64,000 nt of DNA, from contig NZ_AUEG01000003.1 of the NCBI RefSeq assembly GCF_000425865.1, positions 109,213-173,212 on the forward strand, written 5' to 3'. Below, in pieces: positions 9,825-18,968 of the stretch. Below the pieces are notes generated by a model. The model had not been told where the DNA came from. It saw only the letters and a program-made list of their open reading frames with translations, and searched no databases. This stretch comes from Lacticigenium naphthae DSM 19658 (GTDB lineage Bacteria > Bacillota > Bacilli > Lactobacillales > Carnobacteriaceae_A). Made by a program: the position numbers and the translations under genes. Each line of letters begins with the position of its first letter. Position 1 is the stretch's first letter.

Positions 9825-9850
9825 ATTGTTTTTCTCCTTTCACATAAAAA

Positions 9851-9922
9851 ATGAAAAAGACGTACCTGAGAAGAAGTAGAAGCTAGAAAGAACTTATTAG
9901 CTTCACTTTCCCAATACGTCTT
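9851..9922 (-). terminator. Nested hairpin between oppA and oppB (partial terminator)
   Basis: In the 114-bp oppA-oppB gap, the minus-strand transcript can fold an outer stem AAGACGTA/TACGTCTT (9915-9922 with 9857-9864) around an inner stem GAAGCTA/TAGCTTC (9898-9904 with 9879-9885). The outer stem is followed by a broken T-run (T5CAT6). The expected effect is that most transcripts stop after oppA, so the binding protein is made in excess over the membrane parts. Confidence 0.65.
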
Positions 9923-9937
9923 CTCCGTTGTTGATTA

Positions 9938-11596
9938 TTATTCTTTCACAACGTTTTTGTATACACGTGACAATCCAACTGCGTGGAAGTCAACTCCAGA
10001 AACGTTATCTTGCATCATAACTGCGTTCCCTTTTTGATATACAGGAAGGACGCCAGCTTCATCCATGATGATAGCTTCAGCTTCTTTCAGTGCTTCCCAA
10101 CGGGCTTCCGTATCAAGTGAGAGATCCCCATCAATAGCAGAAAAGACAATTTCATCATATTCTTCATTTGACCAAGAACCATCATTGTTACTTCCGTCTG
10201 TTACCCACAAGTCCAAGTATGTCATTGGATCTGCATAGTCTGGTCCCCAACGTGTCAGTCCCAAATCGTAATCGCCTTGTTTCATACGATCTAGACGCGT
10301 TTTCTTAGGCATTTGCTCGATTTCGATCGTGACACCGTCCAAGGTATCTTCGATCTGAGATTTCAATACTTGGGACACATTGATTGCACTCTCTGTATCT
10401 TCAACGAGTAGTCCGAATGTGAACGTATCTTGTCCAGTCTCCTCTTTAGCTACTTCAAAAGCTTCCGTAGCAGCTTCTGGATCATATGCTAAATAGGTAT
10501 CTGCTGTTTCGCGGAAATCTTTCCCATCTGGTCCTGTTGCTAAGCCCTCAGGAATGACATAATCAGCTGCTGAAGAACCATCTTTTAAGACTGTTTCAGC
10601 AATTTGTTCTTTGTCAAACGACATGGCTAATGCTTTTCTCAAGTTCTCATTTTCTAAACCTTCAACTAATGTGTTAGGTGAGATATACCAGAGATAACCA
10701 GCTTGAGTATTTACAAATTCTGGATCGTCTTTGAATAAGTCCACTTGTTCACCGGCAAGTGTTACAAGGTCTAAGTCTCCATTTTGATAAGAAAGCATAG
10801 CTTGTTGTGAATCTTTAATGACTTGATACTTCATGCCCTCTAACTCAATAGATTCAGCATCATAATAGCTCTCGTTCTTTTCTAATTGAATAGTCGTTGC
10901 AGCCGGTTCATAAGAAGTGATTTCAAAAGCACCGTTTGCAAGTAACGTATCAGGTGAAGTACCATACTGATCTCCTACTTCGTTCATAAATTCTTCATTT
11001 AATGGATAAAATGAAATGAATGACATCAAACTTTCAAAGTAAGGAACAGGATTAGCTAATTTAACTTCTAATGTCTTTTCATCTAATGCTGTAACACCTA
11101 ATTCTTCAGGAGCTTTTTCTCCAGCTAATACTTCATTAGCATTTTCCAGACCCGCAATTCCCATGATGTAGCCATATTCACTACCTGTTTCAGGGTTTGC
11201 TAATCTTCTCCAAGAATAGACAAAGTCTTGTGCTGTTACAGGTTCCCCGTTTGTCCATTCTGCATCTTCTCTAATTTTAAAAGTATAGGTCAAACCATCT
11301 TCACTTTTATCTGTAGTTTCTGCTAGAGCTGGGATCGGATTTCCATCAGCATCCACTTGATATAATCCATCAATTGTATTGGCAATCACTTCAAAAGAAG
11401 TTCCATCAGTTGCAATTTGTGGATCCATAGACGCTACTTCGACGTCAACTTGCACATTTAATACTTGACTGTCAGAAGACGTATCAGCTTCTGCTGAACT
11501 ATCTACTTCTTCATTTGTTTCTCCCCCACAAGCAGATAGAACTAAAAGTGATGCTAAGCCGCTGACTAATAAATGCTTTTTATTCAGTTTCGTCAT
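9938..11596 (-). CDS. oppA: Oligopeptide-binding lipoprotein OppA
   Basis: A 552-residue SBP family 5 solute-binding protein. The signal peptide ends in lipobox LSAC with the lipidated Cys at residue 23, followed by an acidic Ser-rich linker. The SBP_bac_5 body shows 'IPALAETTDKSEDGLTYTF' and 'VTAQDFVYSWRRLANPETGS', the classic family signature (about residues 120-140). It captures peptides outside the cell for OppBCDF. It is the first gene of the operon, with its own promoter at 11663-11691. Confidence 0.95.
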   Translation of the reverse strand: MTKLNKKHLLVSGLASLLVLSACGGETNEEVDSSAEADTSSDSQVLNVQVDVEVASMDPQIATDGTSFEVIANTIDGLYQVDADGNPIPALAETTDKSEDGLTYTFKIREDAEWTNGEPVTAQDFVYSWRRLANPETGSEYGYIMGIAGLENANEVLAGEKAPEELGVTALDEKTLEVKLANPVPYFESLMSFISFYPLNEEFMNEVGDQYGTSPDTLLANGAFEITSYEPAATTIQLEKNESYYDAESIELEGMKYQVIKDSQQAMLSYQNGDLDLVTLAGEQVDLFKDDPEFVNTQAGYLWYISPNTLVEGLENENLRKALAMSFDKEQIAETVLKDGSSAADYVIPEGLATGPDGKDFRETADTYLAYDPEAATEAFEVAKEETGQDTFTFGLLVEDTESAINVSQVLKSQIEDTLDGVTIEIEQMPKKTRLDRMKQGDYDLGLTRWGPDYADPMTYLDLWVTDGSNNDGSWSNEEYDEIVFSAIDGDLSLDTEARWEALKEAEAIIMDEAGVLPVYQKGNAVMMQDNVSGVDFHAVGLSRVYKNVVKE

Positions 11597-11633
11597 TTTT
11601 ATCCCCCCGTTATTTAAATTAAATGAGCAATAG

Positions 11634-11691
11634 ATTAGATTTTTTTAATCTAATGTAATCGAATTATAATCTGTATTTTTAGATTGGTCAA
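11634..11691 (-). promoter_or_regulatory. oppA promoter with palindrome at the start site
   Basis: On the minus strand, -35 TTGACC (11686-11691) and -10 TATAAT (11663-11668) are 17 bp apart, predicting a start near 11656. An inverted repeat with arms ATTAGATT/AATCTAAT (11634-11654, 5-nt loop) falls at the predicted 5' end and could be an operator or a 5' hairpin. No CodY box was recognised. Confidence 0.75.
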
Positions 11692-11988
11692 GTATTTTTT
11701 TGATATTTATTAAAAAAAAACGTAAAAACTTCGCTTTTTTTAAAAGAAAACGCTTATCAACAGCGTTTCTAAATTGTGTCTATTCCATATCGTTCGTGTT
11801 CTCCTTAAAACATTCGTTTTTTTATCCTCACATTTAAATCTCATAAGGATGGCTGTCATCTTTTGTTTTCACAGAAACCAAATATTAGTTGCTGAATAAG
11901 TCTGTATTTAGTACTATTTTTTTGTTTTAACTATTTGGACTGTTTTATCCCCGTCGCTTGTCCTATTAGTGCATTTAAAAAAAAAGAC
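11692..11988. other. AT-rich spacer upstream of oppA
   Basis: About 300 bp, rich in A and T runs, with no reading frame or RNA motif I can support. Confidence 0.5.
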
Positions 11989-11990
11989 AA

Positions 11991-12047
11991 AAAAATAACC
12001 CAAAAACTGAACACTCGCCTGGCAAGTGTTCAGTTTTTGAGTTATTT
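11991..12047 (-). terminator. Terminator of the YczE-family gene
   Basis: A long nearly perfect stem: arms running through CAAAAACTGAACACT and AGTGTTCAGTTTTTG, with AAATAAC/GTTATTT at the base, followed on the minus strand by a T-rich tail. It lies 14 bp after the gene ending at 12062. Confidence 0.85.
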
Positions 12048-12061
12048 GTATTATCCCTAAT

Positions 12062-12736
12062 TTAATTTGTTTTAATTTGTTCTGTATTGTTTACTGGTAC
12101 GTCTATGATGTGGTTTTCGATAAATGGTTGGATTTTACTCATAAAGAATCCCATCATTGGGGCAAATATGACCATCCCAATAAACGTTCCTTCTCTGACA
12201 GTCAACGGTAAAGTAAATAGTAACGTCAAGGTCACAGCTAAAACTAAACTCAATACATCAGCCATTTGACGGACAAAAGCAAATTTATATTTTGTGTTTT
12301 TAGCAATAGCCATACAAAATCCTTCTAACGGGAAAGATATGACGTCTAGAACGACTACCATTCCTACACTAAATGATACAATAACTAAGGCAGAAATGTA
12401 TACGATCAATGTTACAATATATTGATCAAATACGAGATTGGCAAACAGTGTGTAGTAGAAGAAATTAATTAATACTCCCAGAATGATACTGATAGGAACT
12501 TGTAAAAATTGCCTGAAATGAAAATCTTTTTTGAGCAATATTAATTGTCCCACTATACAACTGATATTTAAAATCATTCCAATTGTTCCCACTTTAACAT
12601 CCGATAAAAAGGACAGTGATTGAATCAAAGCATCCCAAGCTCCTACCCCTATAGCCGCTTTCAACGTTAACGATGCTCCGAAAGCAACCAAAACCATTGA
12701 GCCGAGCATGATAACTATTTTTTTCAGTTGGTTCAT
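12062..12736 (-). CDS. YczE/YitT-family integral membrane protein
   Basis: A 224-residue protein that is almost wholly hydrophobic, with five or more membrane segments (roughly residues 5-25, 45-65, 78-98, 105-130, 160-185). The motif 'LKAAIGVGAWDALIQSLS' near residue 25 is typical of the YczE/YyaS group. Function is unknown for most members. I choose ATG 12736, 8 nt after AAGGAG, over the ATG at 12742 which is only 2 nt away. It stands alone with its own terminator. Confidence 0.8.
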   Translation of the reverse strand: MNQLKKIVIMLGSMVLVAFGASLTLKAAIGVGAWDALIQSLSFLSDVKVGTIGMILNISCIVGQLILLKKDFHFRQFLQVPISIILGVLINFFYYTLFANLVFDQYIVTLIVYISALVIVSFSVGMVVVLDVISFPLEGFCMAIAKNTKYKFAFVRQMADVLSLVLAVTLTLLFTLPLTVREGTFIGMVIFAPMMGFFMSKIQPFIENHIIDVPVNNTEQIKTN

Positions 12737-12988
12737 ATCCATTTCTCCTTACTCTTTTTTATACCTTTAAAGAGTTCTTGACTTTATAGTTATCTCAATT
12801 CTTCAAATTAGTTCTAGTCTACCACGTTTACAAACTATTTCTGCTAATAGTACATAAAATTAAAAGGAATTTGCAAAAAAAGTGTGAAATCTACATTAAT
12901 TAGTAAAATTATTCCTCATTTTTTCTGCATGAACAAGAAATCTTTCCTATACTTACTTTTATTTCAATTTCCTCTTGATTCCGTCTTT

Positions 12989-13522
12989 TTACTCTTCAAT
13001 CATCCTGATGACTTTTGCCGGTACACCAGCTACTACTGAATTCTCAAGAACATCTTTAGTAACGATTGATCCTGCCCTGACAACCGAATTTTCTCCGATC
13101 GTTACTCCGGGAACTACGGTTGCTCCGGCACCTATCCACGCATTTATTTAATAGTAACTGGGCTAGATAAATTGCCTCTTTTTTTTAGGATCGATTGGAT
13201 GATTAACAGTCAAAATCTTCACTTGCGGTCCAATCAATACATCGTCTTCTATTGTAAGTCCGCCCTTATCTACAAAGGTGCATCCCATGTTTATAAATAC
13301 ATTTTTCCCAATGGTGATGTGCTGTCCAAAATCGGCATAAAAAGGCAAGAGCACATGTACAGAATCATCAATTGGTTTACCCGTAATTTTTGCTAAGATT
13401 TCCTGTATCTCTTTTTGGGTATGTTCTTCTGTGTTTAATTTGTGAATCAGGCGTTGGGTTTTTTCTAAAATTTCCCCAAATTTATAAAATTCTGGATCAT
13501 CTGCCGATTTTTCGTCATTCAA
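12989..13522 (-). pseudogene. Broken maltose/galactoside O-acetyltransferase-like gene
   Basis: The first 119 codons (13522-13163) encode a hexapeptide-repeat acetyltransferase with 'PFYADFGQHITIGKNVFINM' and 'GPQVKILTVNHPIDPKKK'. At the catalytic loop the frame hits TAG and then TAA between 13163 and 13135, after which the same frame resumes with '[20 protein letters not shown]' and ends '[13 protein letters not shown]' at 12989. The expected 'PVTIK' can be read in a neighbouring frame, so two nearby indels that nearly cancel broke the gene. The N-terminus is also unlike the usual family start. Confidence 0.82.
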
Positions 13523-13573
13523 GTGAGCTTCGTGATAAAATAATAATTAGTCTACATAAAAGGAGTTTATTGA

Positions 13574-14188
13574 ATGGAAACTATTTTTTCTGCTAGTGTT
13601 GTATACATCTCTACCAGTATTGATTATTTATTTATATTATTGATCCTTTTTTCTCAAAAAAAGGTCCAACATCAGAAGGCACAGGTAGTATGGGGCCATT
13701 ATCTCGGTACCACACTGCTAGTAAGTGTGAGTTTACTTGCAGCTTATGTTTTGCACTTTGTTCCGGAAGAGTGGATGATCGGATTTTTAGGATTCATTCC
13801 TATTTACCTAGGGGTACAGTTTGCTATCAAAGGAGAGGAAGAAACAGAAGAGGAAGAAGTTGTAGAAAAGATGAACGCAAGTCCTACTTCTTACTTATTT
13901 TGGACGGTCACCTTGCTGACGATTGCCTCAGGTGGAGACAACTTAGGAATTTATATTCCTTATTTTGCATCATTAGCTGTCCGTGAGATCGTTATTGCTT
14001 TACTTGTTTTTGCTGTCTCGATTCCCCTTCTTTGCTATGTAAGTAATCTTTTGACAAAATTGCCCCTGGTTTCTGAAACGATTGAAAAATACGAAAGAAT
14101 CATTGTCCCTATCGTATTTATTGGACTTGGAATTTACATTTTAATTGAAAATCACACTCTTCAAACACTCTTCACTCTCATACAATAG
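13574..14188 (+). CDS. cadD: CadD-family cadmium resistance transporter
   Basis: A 204-residue membrane protein with about five to six hydrophobic segments. The start 'SASVVYISTSIDYLFILLIL' and 'GHYLGTTLLVSVSLLAAYVL' match the CadD family that exports cadmium in staphylococci and related bacteria. 'TIASGGDNLGIYIPYFA' (about 115-131) is the second conserved membrane motif. An acidic 'EEETEEEEVVEK' loop lies in the middle. AAGGAG is 8 nt before the ATG. It is followed 11 bp later by an M20 peptidase gene, probably in one transcript. Confidence 0.88.
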   Translation: METIFSASVVYISTSIDYLFILLILFSQKKVQHQKAQVVWGHYLGTTLLVSVSLLAAYVLHFVPEEWMIGFLGFIPIYLGVQFAIKGEEETEEEEVVEKMNASPTSYLFWTVTLLTIASGGDNLGIYIPYFASLAVREIVIALLVFAVSIPLLCYVSNLLTKLPLVSETIEKYERIIVPIVFIGLGIYILIENHTLQTLFTLIQ

Positions 14189-14199
14189 AAAGGTAGGAT

Positions 14200-15393
14200 A
14201 TGATGTCGCCATTAAATAAACTATTTTCTAAAATTGAAGCAAACAAAGAAAAAATGCTGCTGATTCGCCGCCATTTACACGAGAATCCAGAATTATCGTT
14301 TCAAGAAGTAAAAACAGCAGAGTATATTGAGGATTTTTATAAAACTGTCCCCGTTGATAAATTAGAAACGAATATAAATAATCAACTGGGGATCGTTGCG
14401 ACCATCGAAGGTAAACACCCAGGGAAAACCATTGCATTACGGGCAGATTTCGATGCATTGCCCATCGAAGAAGCAACAGGGCTACCATTCACATCCAAGA
14501 ATCCAGGTATGATGCACGCGTGTGGTCATGATGGACATACAGCTTATTTATTGATTTTGGCAGAATCTCTAGCCCAAATGAAAGACCAACTTCATGGGAC
14601 CATTAAGTTCATTCACCAACCGGCTGAAGAAGTTCCCCCAGGAGGAGCAAAAGGGATGATTGCAGCTGGTGTGCTAAAGGGTGTGGACGCTATTTTTGGT
14701 ATCCATCTCATGTCTACAATGGAAACCGGAAATGTATATTATCGTGAAGGCAATACGCAGACGGGGCGAGCTCGTTTTTCTTTAACGATTCAAGGAAAAG
14801 GAGGACATGGTTCTTCTCCTCACCTTTCAAATGATGCAATTGTCGCTGCGAGCTCTTTTGTCCTAAATGCACAGACGATCGTGAGTCGCCGAATCGATCC
14901 TTTTGAAACGGCTGTTGTAACGATTGGCTCTTTTGATGGGAAAGGTCAATTCAATATTATAAAGGACTCAATCACTCTTGAAGGGGATGTACGGACACTC
15001 TCTTTAAAAACAAGTGCGCAAGTTGAAAAGCATTTAACTCATTTAGCAAAAGGGTTGGAAGAATCTTTTTTACTTGAGACTTCATTTTCTTATGAAAATG
15101 ATTACCCTGTTTTATATAATCATCCAGCTGAAACTGCTCAAGTGGAAGAGGCTTTGACCACAGCTGGCATTTCAGAAATAGTAGCCGTTCTGGAAACTGA
15201 CGCTCTTCCACCCTCTGAAGATTTTGCGTATTATCTTCAAGAAATACCGGGATCCTTCTTTTATGTGGGAGCTAAGCCGAAAGACAAAGATTGGTATCCA
15301 CATCATCACCCGAAATTTGATATTGACGAAGATAGCCTACTCATTAGTGCCAAAGCTATGGGGGCAGTGGTCTTAAGCTATTGTGGGAAGTGA
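14200..15393 (+). CDS. M20 family metallo-amidohydrolase
   Basis: A 397-residue M20D enzyme of the hippurate hydrolase / N-acetyl-diaminopimelate deacetylase / aminoacylase group. Metal-binding residues are visible in 'MHACGHDGHTA' (about residues 103-113), the catalytic Glu pair in 'QPAEEVPPGG', and the late His in 'YPHHHPKFDIDEDS'. The dimerisation/lid domain lies between residues about 185 and 300 ('GKGGHGSSPH'). Translation starts at ATG 14200 or 14203 after AAAGGTAGG. Exact substrate unknown. A terminator follows at 15497. Confidence 0.9.
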   Translation: MMSPLNKLFSKIEANKEKMLLIRRHLHENPELSFQEVKTAEYIEDFYKTVPVDKLETNINNQLGIVATIEGKHPGKTIALRADFDALPIEEATGLPFTSKNPGMMHACGHDGHTAYLLILAESLAQMKDQLHGTIKFIHQPAEEVPPGGAKGMIAAGVLKGVDAIFGIHLMSTMETGNVYYREGNTQTGRARFSLTIQGKGGHGSSPHLSNDAIVAASSFVLNAQTIVSRRIDPFETAVVTIGSFDGKGQFNIIKDSITLEGDVRTLSLKTSAQVEKHLTHLAKGLEESFLLETSFSYENDYPVLYNHPAETAQVEEALTTAGISEIVAVLETDALPPSEDFAYYLQEIPGSFFYVGAKPKDKDWYPHHHPKFDIDEDSLLISAKAMGAVVLSYCGK

Positions 15394-15496
15394 AAAACGG
15401 TATATTTTTATCCGGTATTCAAAAATACTGACTGAATCTCCCGTATTGGTATATTGCCTGGTTTTTTCTCATGAAATTGCTACTATTGTGTTTAAA

Positions 15497-15534
15497 TTAT
15501 CTGAATGTTCCTCATTCAGGTAATTTTTTTATTT
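15497..15534 (+). terminator. Terminator of the cadD-M20 transcript
   Basis: Arms ATTATCTGAATG and CATTCAGGTAAT (one wobble pair), 4-nt loop, followed by T7ATTTT. Confidence 0.85.
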
Positions 15535-16036
15535 TCTCGTTCCCAAACCTACTGGATCTACTTTTCATCAGGTAAATTTGTCTACTGCATTTTTAGCTAC
15601 TTGCCCAATTTCTTTTCATTCCGGGAATGTGGCTGGTCATTCTTTGACTCTTTCCCAGATCCGAGCTGCTTTATAGAATTTCTTAGACCTCTATCTCTGA
15701 ATTTACTAAAACAGATTATATAAGTCCTTTTATTTCTATTTATCAAAGACCTGACGTGAAGGCTTCTTTCTATTTCATTGTAAGAAAACGACCATTCCCA
15801 ATCAGATTAAATACATTATTGTATTTAATCTTCTTTAAAGCTCATCTTTTTAAAAACGTTTACATCGTTGAAAAAACAAGCTTCCTCTTTCTTTGATTCT
15901 GCAAATTCTAGTTTCTAAATCCAATCATCCCCTGTGTCTTCGGTTATTTTCTTTACTTCTACAGAGTTCCCTCACTATAATGAAGGAGGCTTAATTTTCA
16001 CAGAATCTGTTCACTAGTGAAGGACGTGCTAAATAG
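15535..16036 (+). promoter_or_regulatory. Leader/promoter region of the methionine ABC operon
   Basis: About 500 bp without a supported gene. A promoter-like pair TTTACT (15952-15957) and TATAAT (15976-15981), 18 bp apart, lies about 60 bp before metN. Two palindromes stand out: AGATTAAATAC/GTATTTAATCT (15804-15831) and TTCACTAGTGAA (16010-16021), the latter just before the start. No T-box or SAM riboswitch motif was found, although methionine genes often carry one. Confidence 0.5.
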
Positions 16037-16780
16037 GTGATTACATTAGACCAAGTCTCAAAATCTTTTCAAAACAATTCGGGTGAATTTAAAGCAATAG
16101 ATGCAGTGACTTTCACCATTCAAGATCATGAACGCTTCGGTATCATCGGAGAAAGTGGAGCCGGGAAATCGACTCTTCTCCGCTTTATAAACGCCTTGGA
16201 GACCCCTGACGAGGGAGCTGTAATGGTCGATGGGAAAAATATCCATCAATTAAACAAATCGGCTCTTCGCCTGTATCAAAAACAGGTAGCCATGATCTTT
16301 CAAGAATTCAATTTATTAAACAATAAGACAGTTGAAGAAAATATTCGTTTACCACTGGAGTTGCACGCTTATCCAGAAACGATCCCAATGGAAACTGTGT
16401 TAGATTTTGTTGGCCTAAGAGACAAACGCGGGCAATATCCAAAAGATTTGTCGGGTGGACAAAAACAGCGCGTCGGAATTGCACGGGCGCTCATTACTCG
16501 TCCCAAGATTTTATTGTGCGATGAACCTACTTCTGCTTTAGATTTAGGTACCACAAAAGAAATCGTAGATGTGTTAAAAAAAGCCCATGACACTTTTGGG
16601 ATGACGATCGTGTTGGTTACACATGAGTTAGAAGTTATCAAGGAACTCTGTACGCGTGCAGCTATTTTAGAAAACGGAATGTTGACCGACGTCATCAAAA
16701 TCGAACCGCCCAAAAACAAGAAATCTTATTCCTCTTACCGAAAAAGAGCTTTGGAGGTGTTAAGTCATGGATCCGACTGA
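16037..16780 (+). CDS. metN: Methionine-type ABC importer ATPase MetN, short form
   Basis: A 247-residue ABC ATPase. Walker A GESGAGKST is near residues 37-45, signature 'LSGGQKQRVGIARAL' near 138-152, Walker B 'ILLCDEPTSALD'. The rest of the operon (MetI permease, MetQ lipoprotein) identifies the methionine uptake family. Typical MetN is about 340 residues with a C-terminal NIL/ACT-like domain that binds methionine and inhibits transport; here the protein ends right after the ATPase. It starts at GTG 16037, since an in-frame TAG directly precedes it; GAAGGA lies upstream. Confidence 0.88.
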   Translation: MITLDQVSKSFQNNSGEFKAIDAVTFTIQDHERFGIIGESGAGKSTLLRFINALETPDEGAVMVDGKNIHQLNKSALRLYQKQVAMIFQEFNLLNNKTVEENIRLPLELHAYPETIPMETVLDFVGLRDKRGQYPKDLSGGQKQRVGIARALITRPKILLCDEPTSALDLGTTKEIVDVLKKAHDTFGMTIVLVTHELEVIKELCTRAAILENGMLTDVIKIEPPKNKKSYSSYRKRALEVLSHGSD

Positions 16781-17453
16781 TCAGTTACTTAGCGAACGCA
16801 TCCAAGAATATGCTCCTCGCCTGATGGAAAGCTTAGCAGAGTCCGGTATTATGATGGGATTTGCAATTGTAGCAGCTATTGTTTTTGGATTGCCCTTAGG
16901 AACCCTATTATTCTTAACTGCCTCAGGCAAACCCATGGAAAATAGTTGGTTATATCAAATGGCTAATATTTTTGTCAATATCGTCCGATCTTTCCCGTTT
17001 TTATTATTAGTCATCGCCATGCAACCGGCTATTCGTTTACTCTATGGACGCGCCACGGGTGACCCCATTGCGGCATCGTTTCCGATGATGCTCATTGCGA
17101 TCGTACTCTATGCTCGTTTTGTGGAACAATCCTTGCTCGATGTCCCGAGAGGCGTTATTGAAACCGCGCAGTCTATGGGTGCAACCCTTCCTCAGCTTGT
17201 ATGGAAGTTCTTATATGTGGAGGCCAGAAGTTCACTGATCATTGGCTTTACAACCGCTTTTGTCAGCTTAATTTCTTATTCCACCATTATGGGTGTCGTC
17301 GGAGGTGGTGGTATCGGTGATTTCGCTATCCGATATGGCTACCAACGCTACGAAACGGACGTCATGTATGTAGCTATCATTTTTATTATTATTTTTGTTG
17401 AGTTGATTCAAAAGTTGGGATTAAATCTGGCACGAAAAATAGATAAACGATAA
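16767..17453 (+). CDS. metI: Methionine ABC importer permease MetI/MetP
   Basis: A 228-residue permease with five membrane segments. 'NIVRSFPFLLLVIAMQP' and the ATPase-contact loop 'DVPRGVIETAQSMGATLPQL' are typical of MetI, as is the Gly-rich 'MGVVGGGGIGDFAIRYGYQR' near residues 174-193. It overlaps the end of metN by 14 nt, showing translational coupling. Confidence 0.93.
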   Translation: MDPTDQLLSERIQEYAPRLMESLAESGIMMGFAIVAAIVFGLPLGTLLFLTASGKPMENSWLYQMANIFVNIVRSFPFLLLVIAMQPAIRLLYGRATGDPIAASFPMMLIAIVLYARFVEQSLLDVPRGVIETAQSMGATLPQLVWKFLYVEARSSLIIGFTTAFVSLISYSTIMGVVGGGGIGDFAIRYGYQRYETDVMYVAIIFIIIFVELIQKLGLNLARKIDKR

Positions 17454-17480
17454 AAAAATAGACTCGAAGGAGATCAGCCA

Positions 17481-18329
17481 ATGTTTAAAAAAGGATTATT
17501 TTTAAGTAGTATCGCTTTATTACTTGGTGCATGTGGAGGACCAGATGATACACAGAACGAACTGGATTCAGCTAGCACAGAAAAAGCAGAGGAAGTCGTC
17601 ATTAAAGTCGCTTCCCATTTACCACCTATGACCGACATCGTTGAGATTGCTGGAGATGTCATTGAAGAACCTTATACCGTTGACTTGGTAGAAGTTTCCG
17701 ACAATATCCAATACAATGAAGCTTTGTTGAATGAAGAAGTGGATGCTAATTTCTCCCAGCACGCACCGTACATGGAGATGTTCAACGCTGAGCGTGATGG
17801 AAATTTAGTTGCCATCCAACCAATTTACAATCCTATTGTAGGTTTCTATTCTCCTGTCTATGATTCGATGGAGGATATTGAACAAGGTGCGGAAGTTGCG
17901 ATCCCAAGTGATAGTTCCAATGAAGCACGCGCTTTGATGGTTCTGGATCACTATGAATTGATCACCTTAGACTCCGAAGTAGAGGGATACGAAGCATCTG
18001 TGGATGACATTGTGGAAAACCCTTATGAATTTACCTTTACTTCCATTGATTTGTTAAATTTAACAGCTGCTTACGAAGACGGTGTGCCTCTGGTATTTAA
18101 CTTACCCACTTACATCAAGAGCATCGGATTAAGTTCAGCGGACGCCTTATTCTTGGAAGACGATGATTTATACACTTTCTCTATCCAATTGATAGCACGT
18201 GAAGATAATCAGGATTCAGAAGCCATTCAAGCTTTACAAAAAGCTTTCACTTCCGAAGAAGTTTATACTTTTTTGGAAGAATTAGCTGAAGAAGACCATC
18301 TAGAACCGGCATTTGAACCCGGAGAATAA
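17481..18329 (+). CDS. metQ: MetQ-type substrate-binding lipoprotein
   Basis: A 282-residue NlpA/MetQ lipoprotein. The signal peptide ends in LLGAC with the lipidated Cys at about residue 14-15, and the body shows 'YTVDLVEVSDNIQYNEALL' and 'VDANFSQHAPYMEMFN', typical of the family. AAGGAG precedes the ATG. It is third in the operon and is expected to bind methionine, possibly including D-isomers. A bidirectional terminator follows. Confidence 0.9.
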   Translation: MFKKGLFLSSIALLLGACGGPDDTQNELDSASTEKAEEVVIKVASHLPPMTDIVEIAGDVIEEPYTVDLVEVSDNIQYNEALLNEEVDANFSQHAPYMEMFNAERDGNLVAIQPIYNPIVGFYSPVYDSMEDIEQGAEVAIPSDSSNEARALMVLDHYELITLDSEVEGYEASVDDIVENPYEFTFTSIDLLNLTAAYEDGVPLVFNLPTYIKSIGLSSADALFLEDDDLYTFSIQLIAREDNQDSEAIQALQKAFTSEEVYTFLEELAEEDHLEPAFEPGE

Positions 18330-18399
18330 TATTTTCGTGAGGAGCCTACTGAAAAGTCGGGATCCTCTTATGATTCAGTTGACTATAAATATGTATACC

Positions 18400-18440
18400 A
18401 AAAAAGGATCGCTGCTTACATTTAAGCAGTGATCCTTTTA
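18400..18440. terminator. Bidirectional terminator between metQ and yccF
   Basis: Arms AAAAGGATCGCTGCTTA and TAAGCAGTGATCCTTTT (one wobble) with a 3-nt loop, A-run before and T-run after. It serves the two convergent genes. Confidence 0.85.
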
Positions 18441-18446
18441 ATACTT

Positions 18447-18839
18447 TTATTTCATTGTGCTCAATTTCGGTTTACCGGTCCGATAAATGGTTGCCCCAAA
18501 AGGAAGTAAAGCTAGTTTTGCGTGTTTAAAGTGTTGCAATCCAAACGGAATACCCACGATCGTCAAACAGAAGACAATGCCCATGGTCACTTCTTCTACC
18601 ACCATGACAAATCCACCTAAAACAAGCCACACAACATTTAATAATAATGAAAAGCCAGATTCTCCAAATCGAATATCTTTCCCGAATGGAGCAGCCGACA
18701 TTGTAGCAAACTTGAAACATTGCATCCCGATAGGAATACCCACAATAGTCACTGACCACAAGATCCCGATTGCTCCCCAGGAAAGAAAGCTAATGAAACC
18801 TCCTAGTATAAACCATACTATATTACCTAATAATTTCAT
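18447..18839 (-). CDS. YccF-domain membrane protein
   Basis: A 130-residue membrane protein made of two similar halves: 'NIVWFILGGFISFLSWGAIG' with 'TIVGIPIGMQCFKFA' and 'NVVWLVLGGFVMVVEEVTMG' with 'TIVGIPFGLQHFKHA'. This internal duplication and the VGIP repeats are the signature of the YccF (DUF307) family, of unknown function. Four hydrophobic segments are expected. It stands alone before the convergent terminator shared with metQ. Confidence 0.9.
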   Translation of the reverse strand: MKLLGNIVWFILGGFISFLSWGAIGILWSVTIVGIPIGMQCFKFATMSAAPFGKDIRFGESGFSLLLNVVWLVLGGFVMVVEEVTMGIVFCLTIVGIPFGLQHFKHAKLALLPFGATIYRTGKPKLSTMK

Positions 18840-18968
18840 CGTCCATTCGTCCTTTCTTTCTCACTATTCATACAGTATACGAGAAATCTTCTTTGTTTTC
18901 ATCGGACTAAATACTGATAGATCTAACTATTCAAACCCAGTCGATCTATGATGAAAAATAATCACTCA

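Noticed and set aside
15505..15723. 72-codon reading frame between the M20 gene and metN
   Set aside because: Its start lies inside the terminator hairpin, and no ribosome site or family feature is present.
15394..16036. Methionine T-box or SAM riboswitch before metN
   Set aside because: I looked for the T-box core and S-box-like conserved pieces and found neither.
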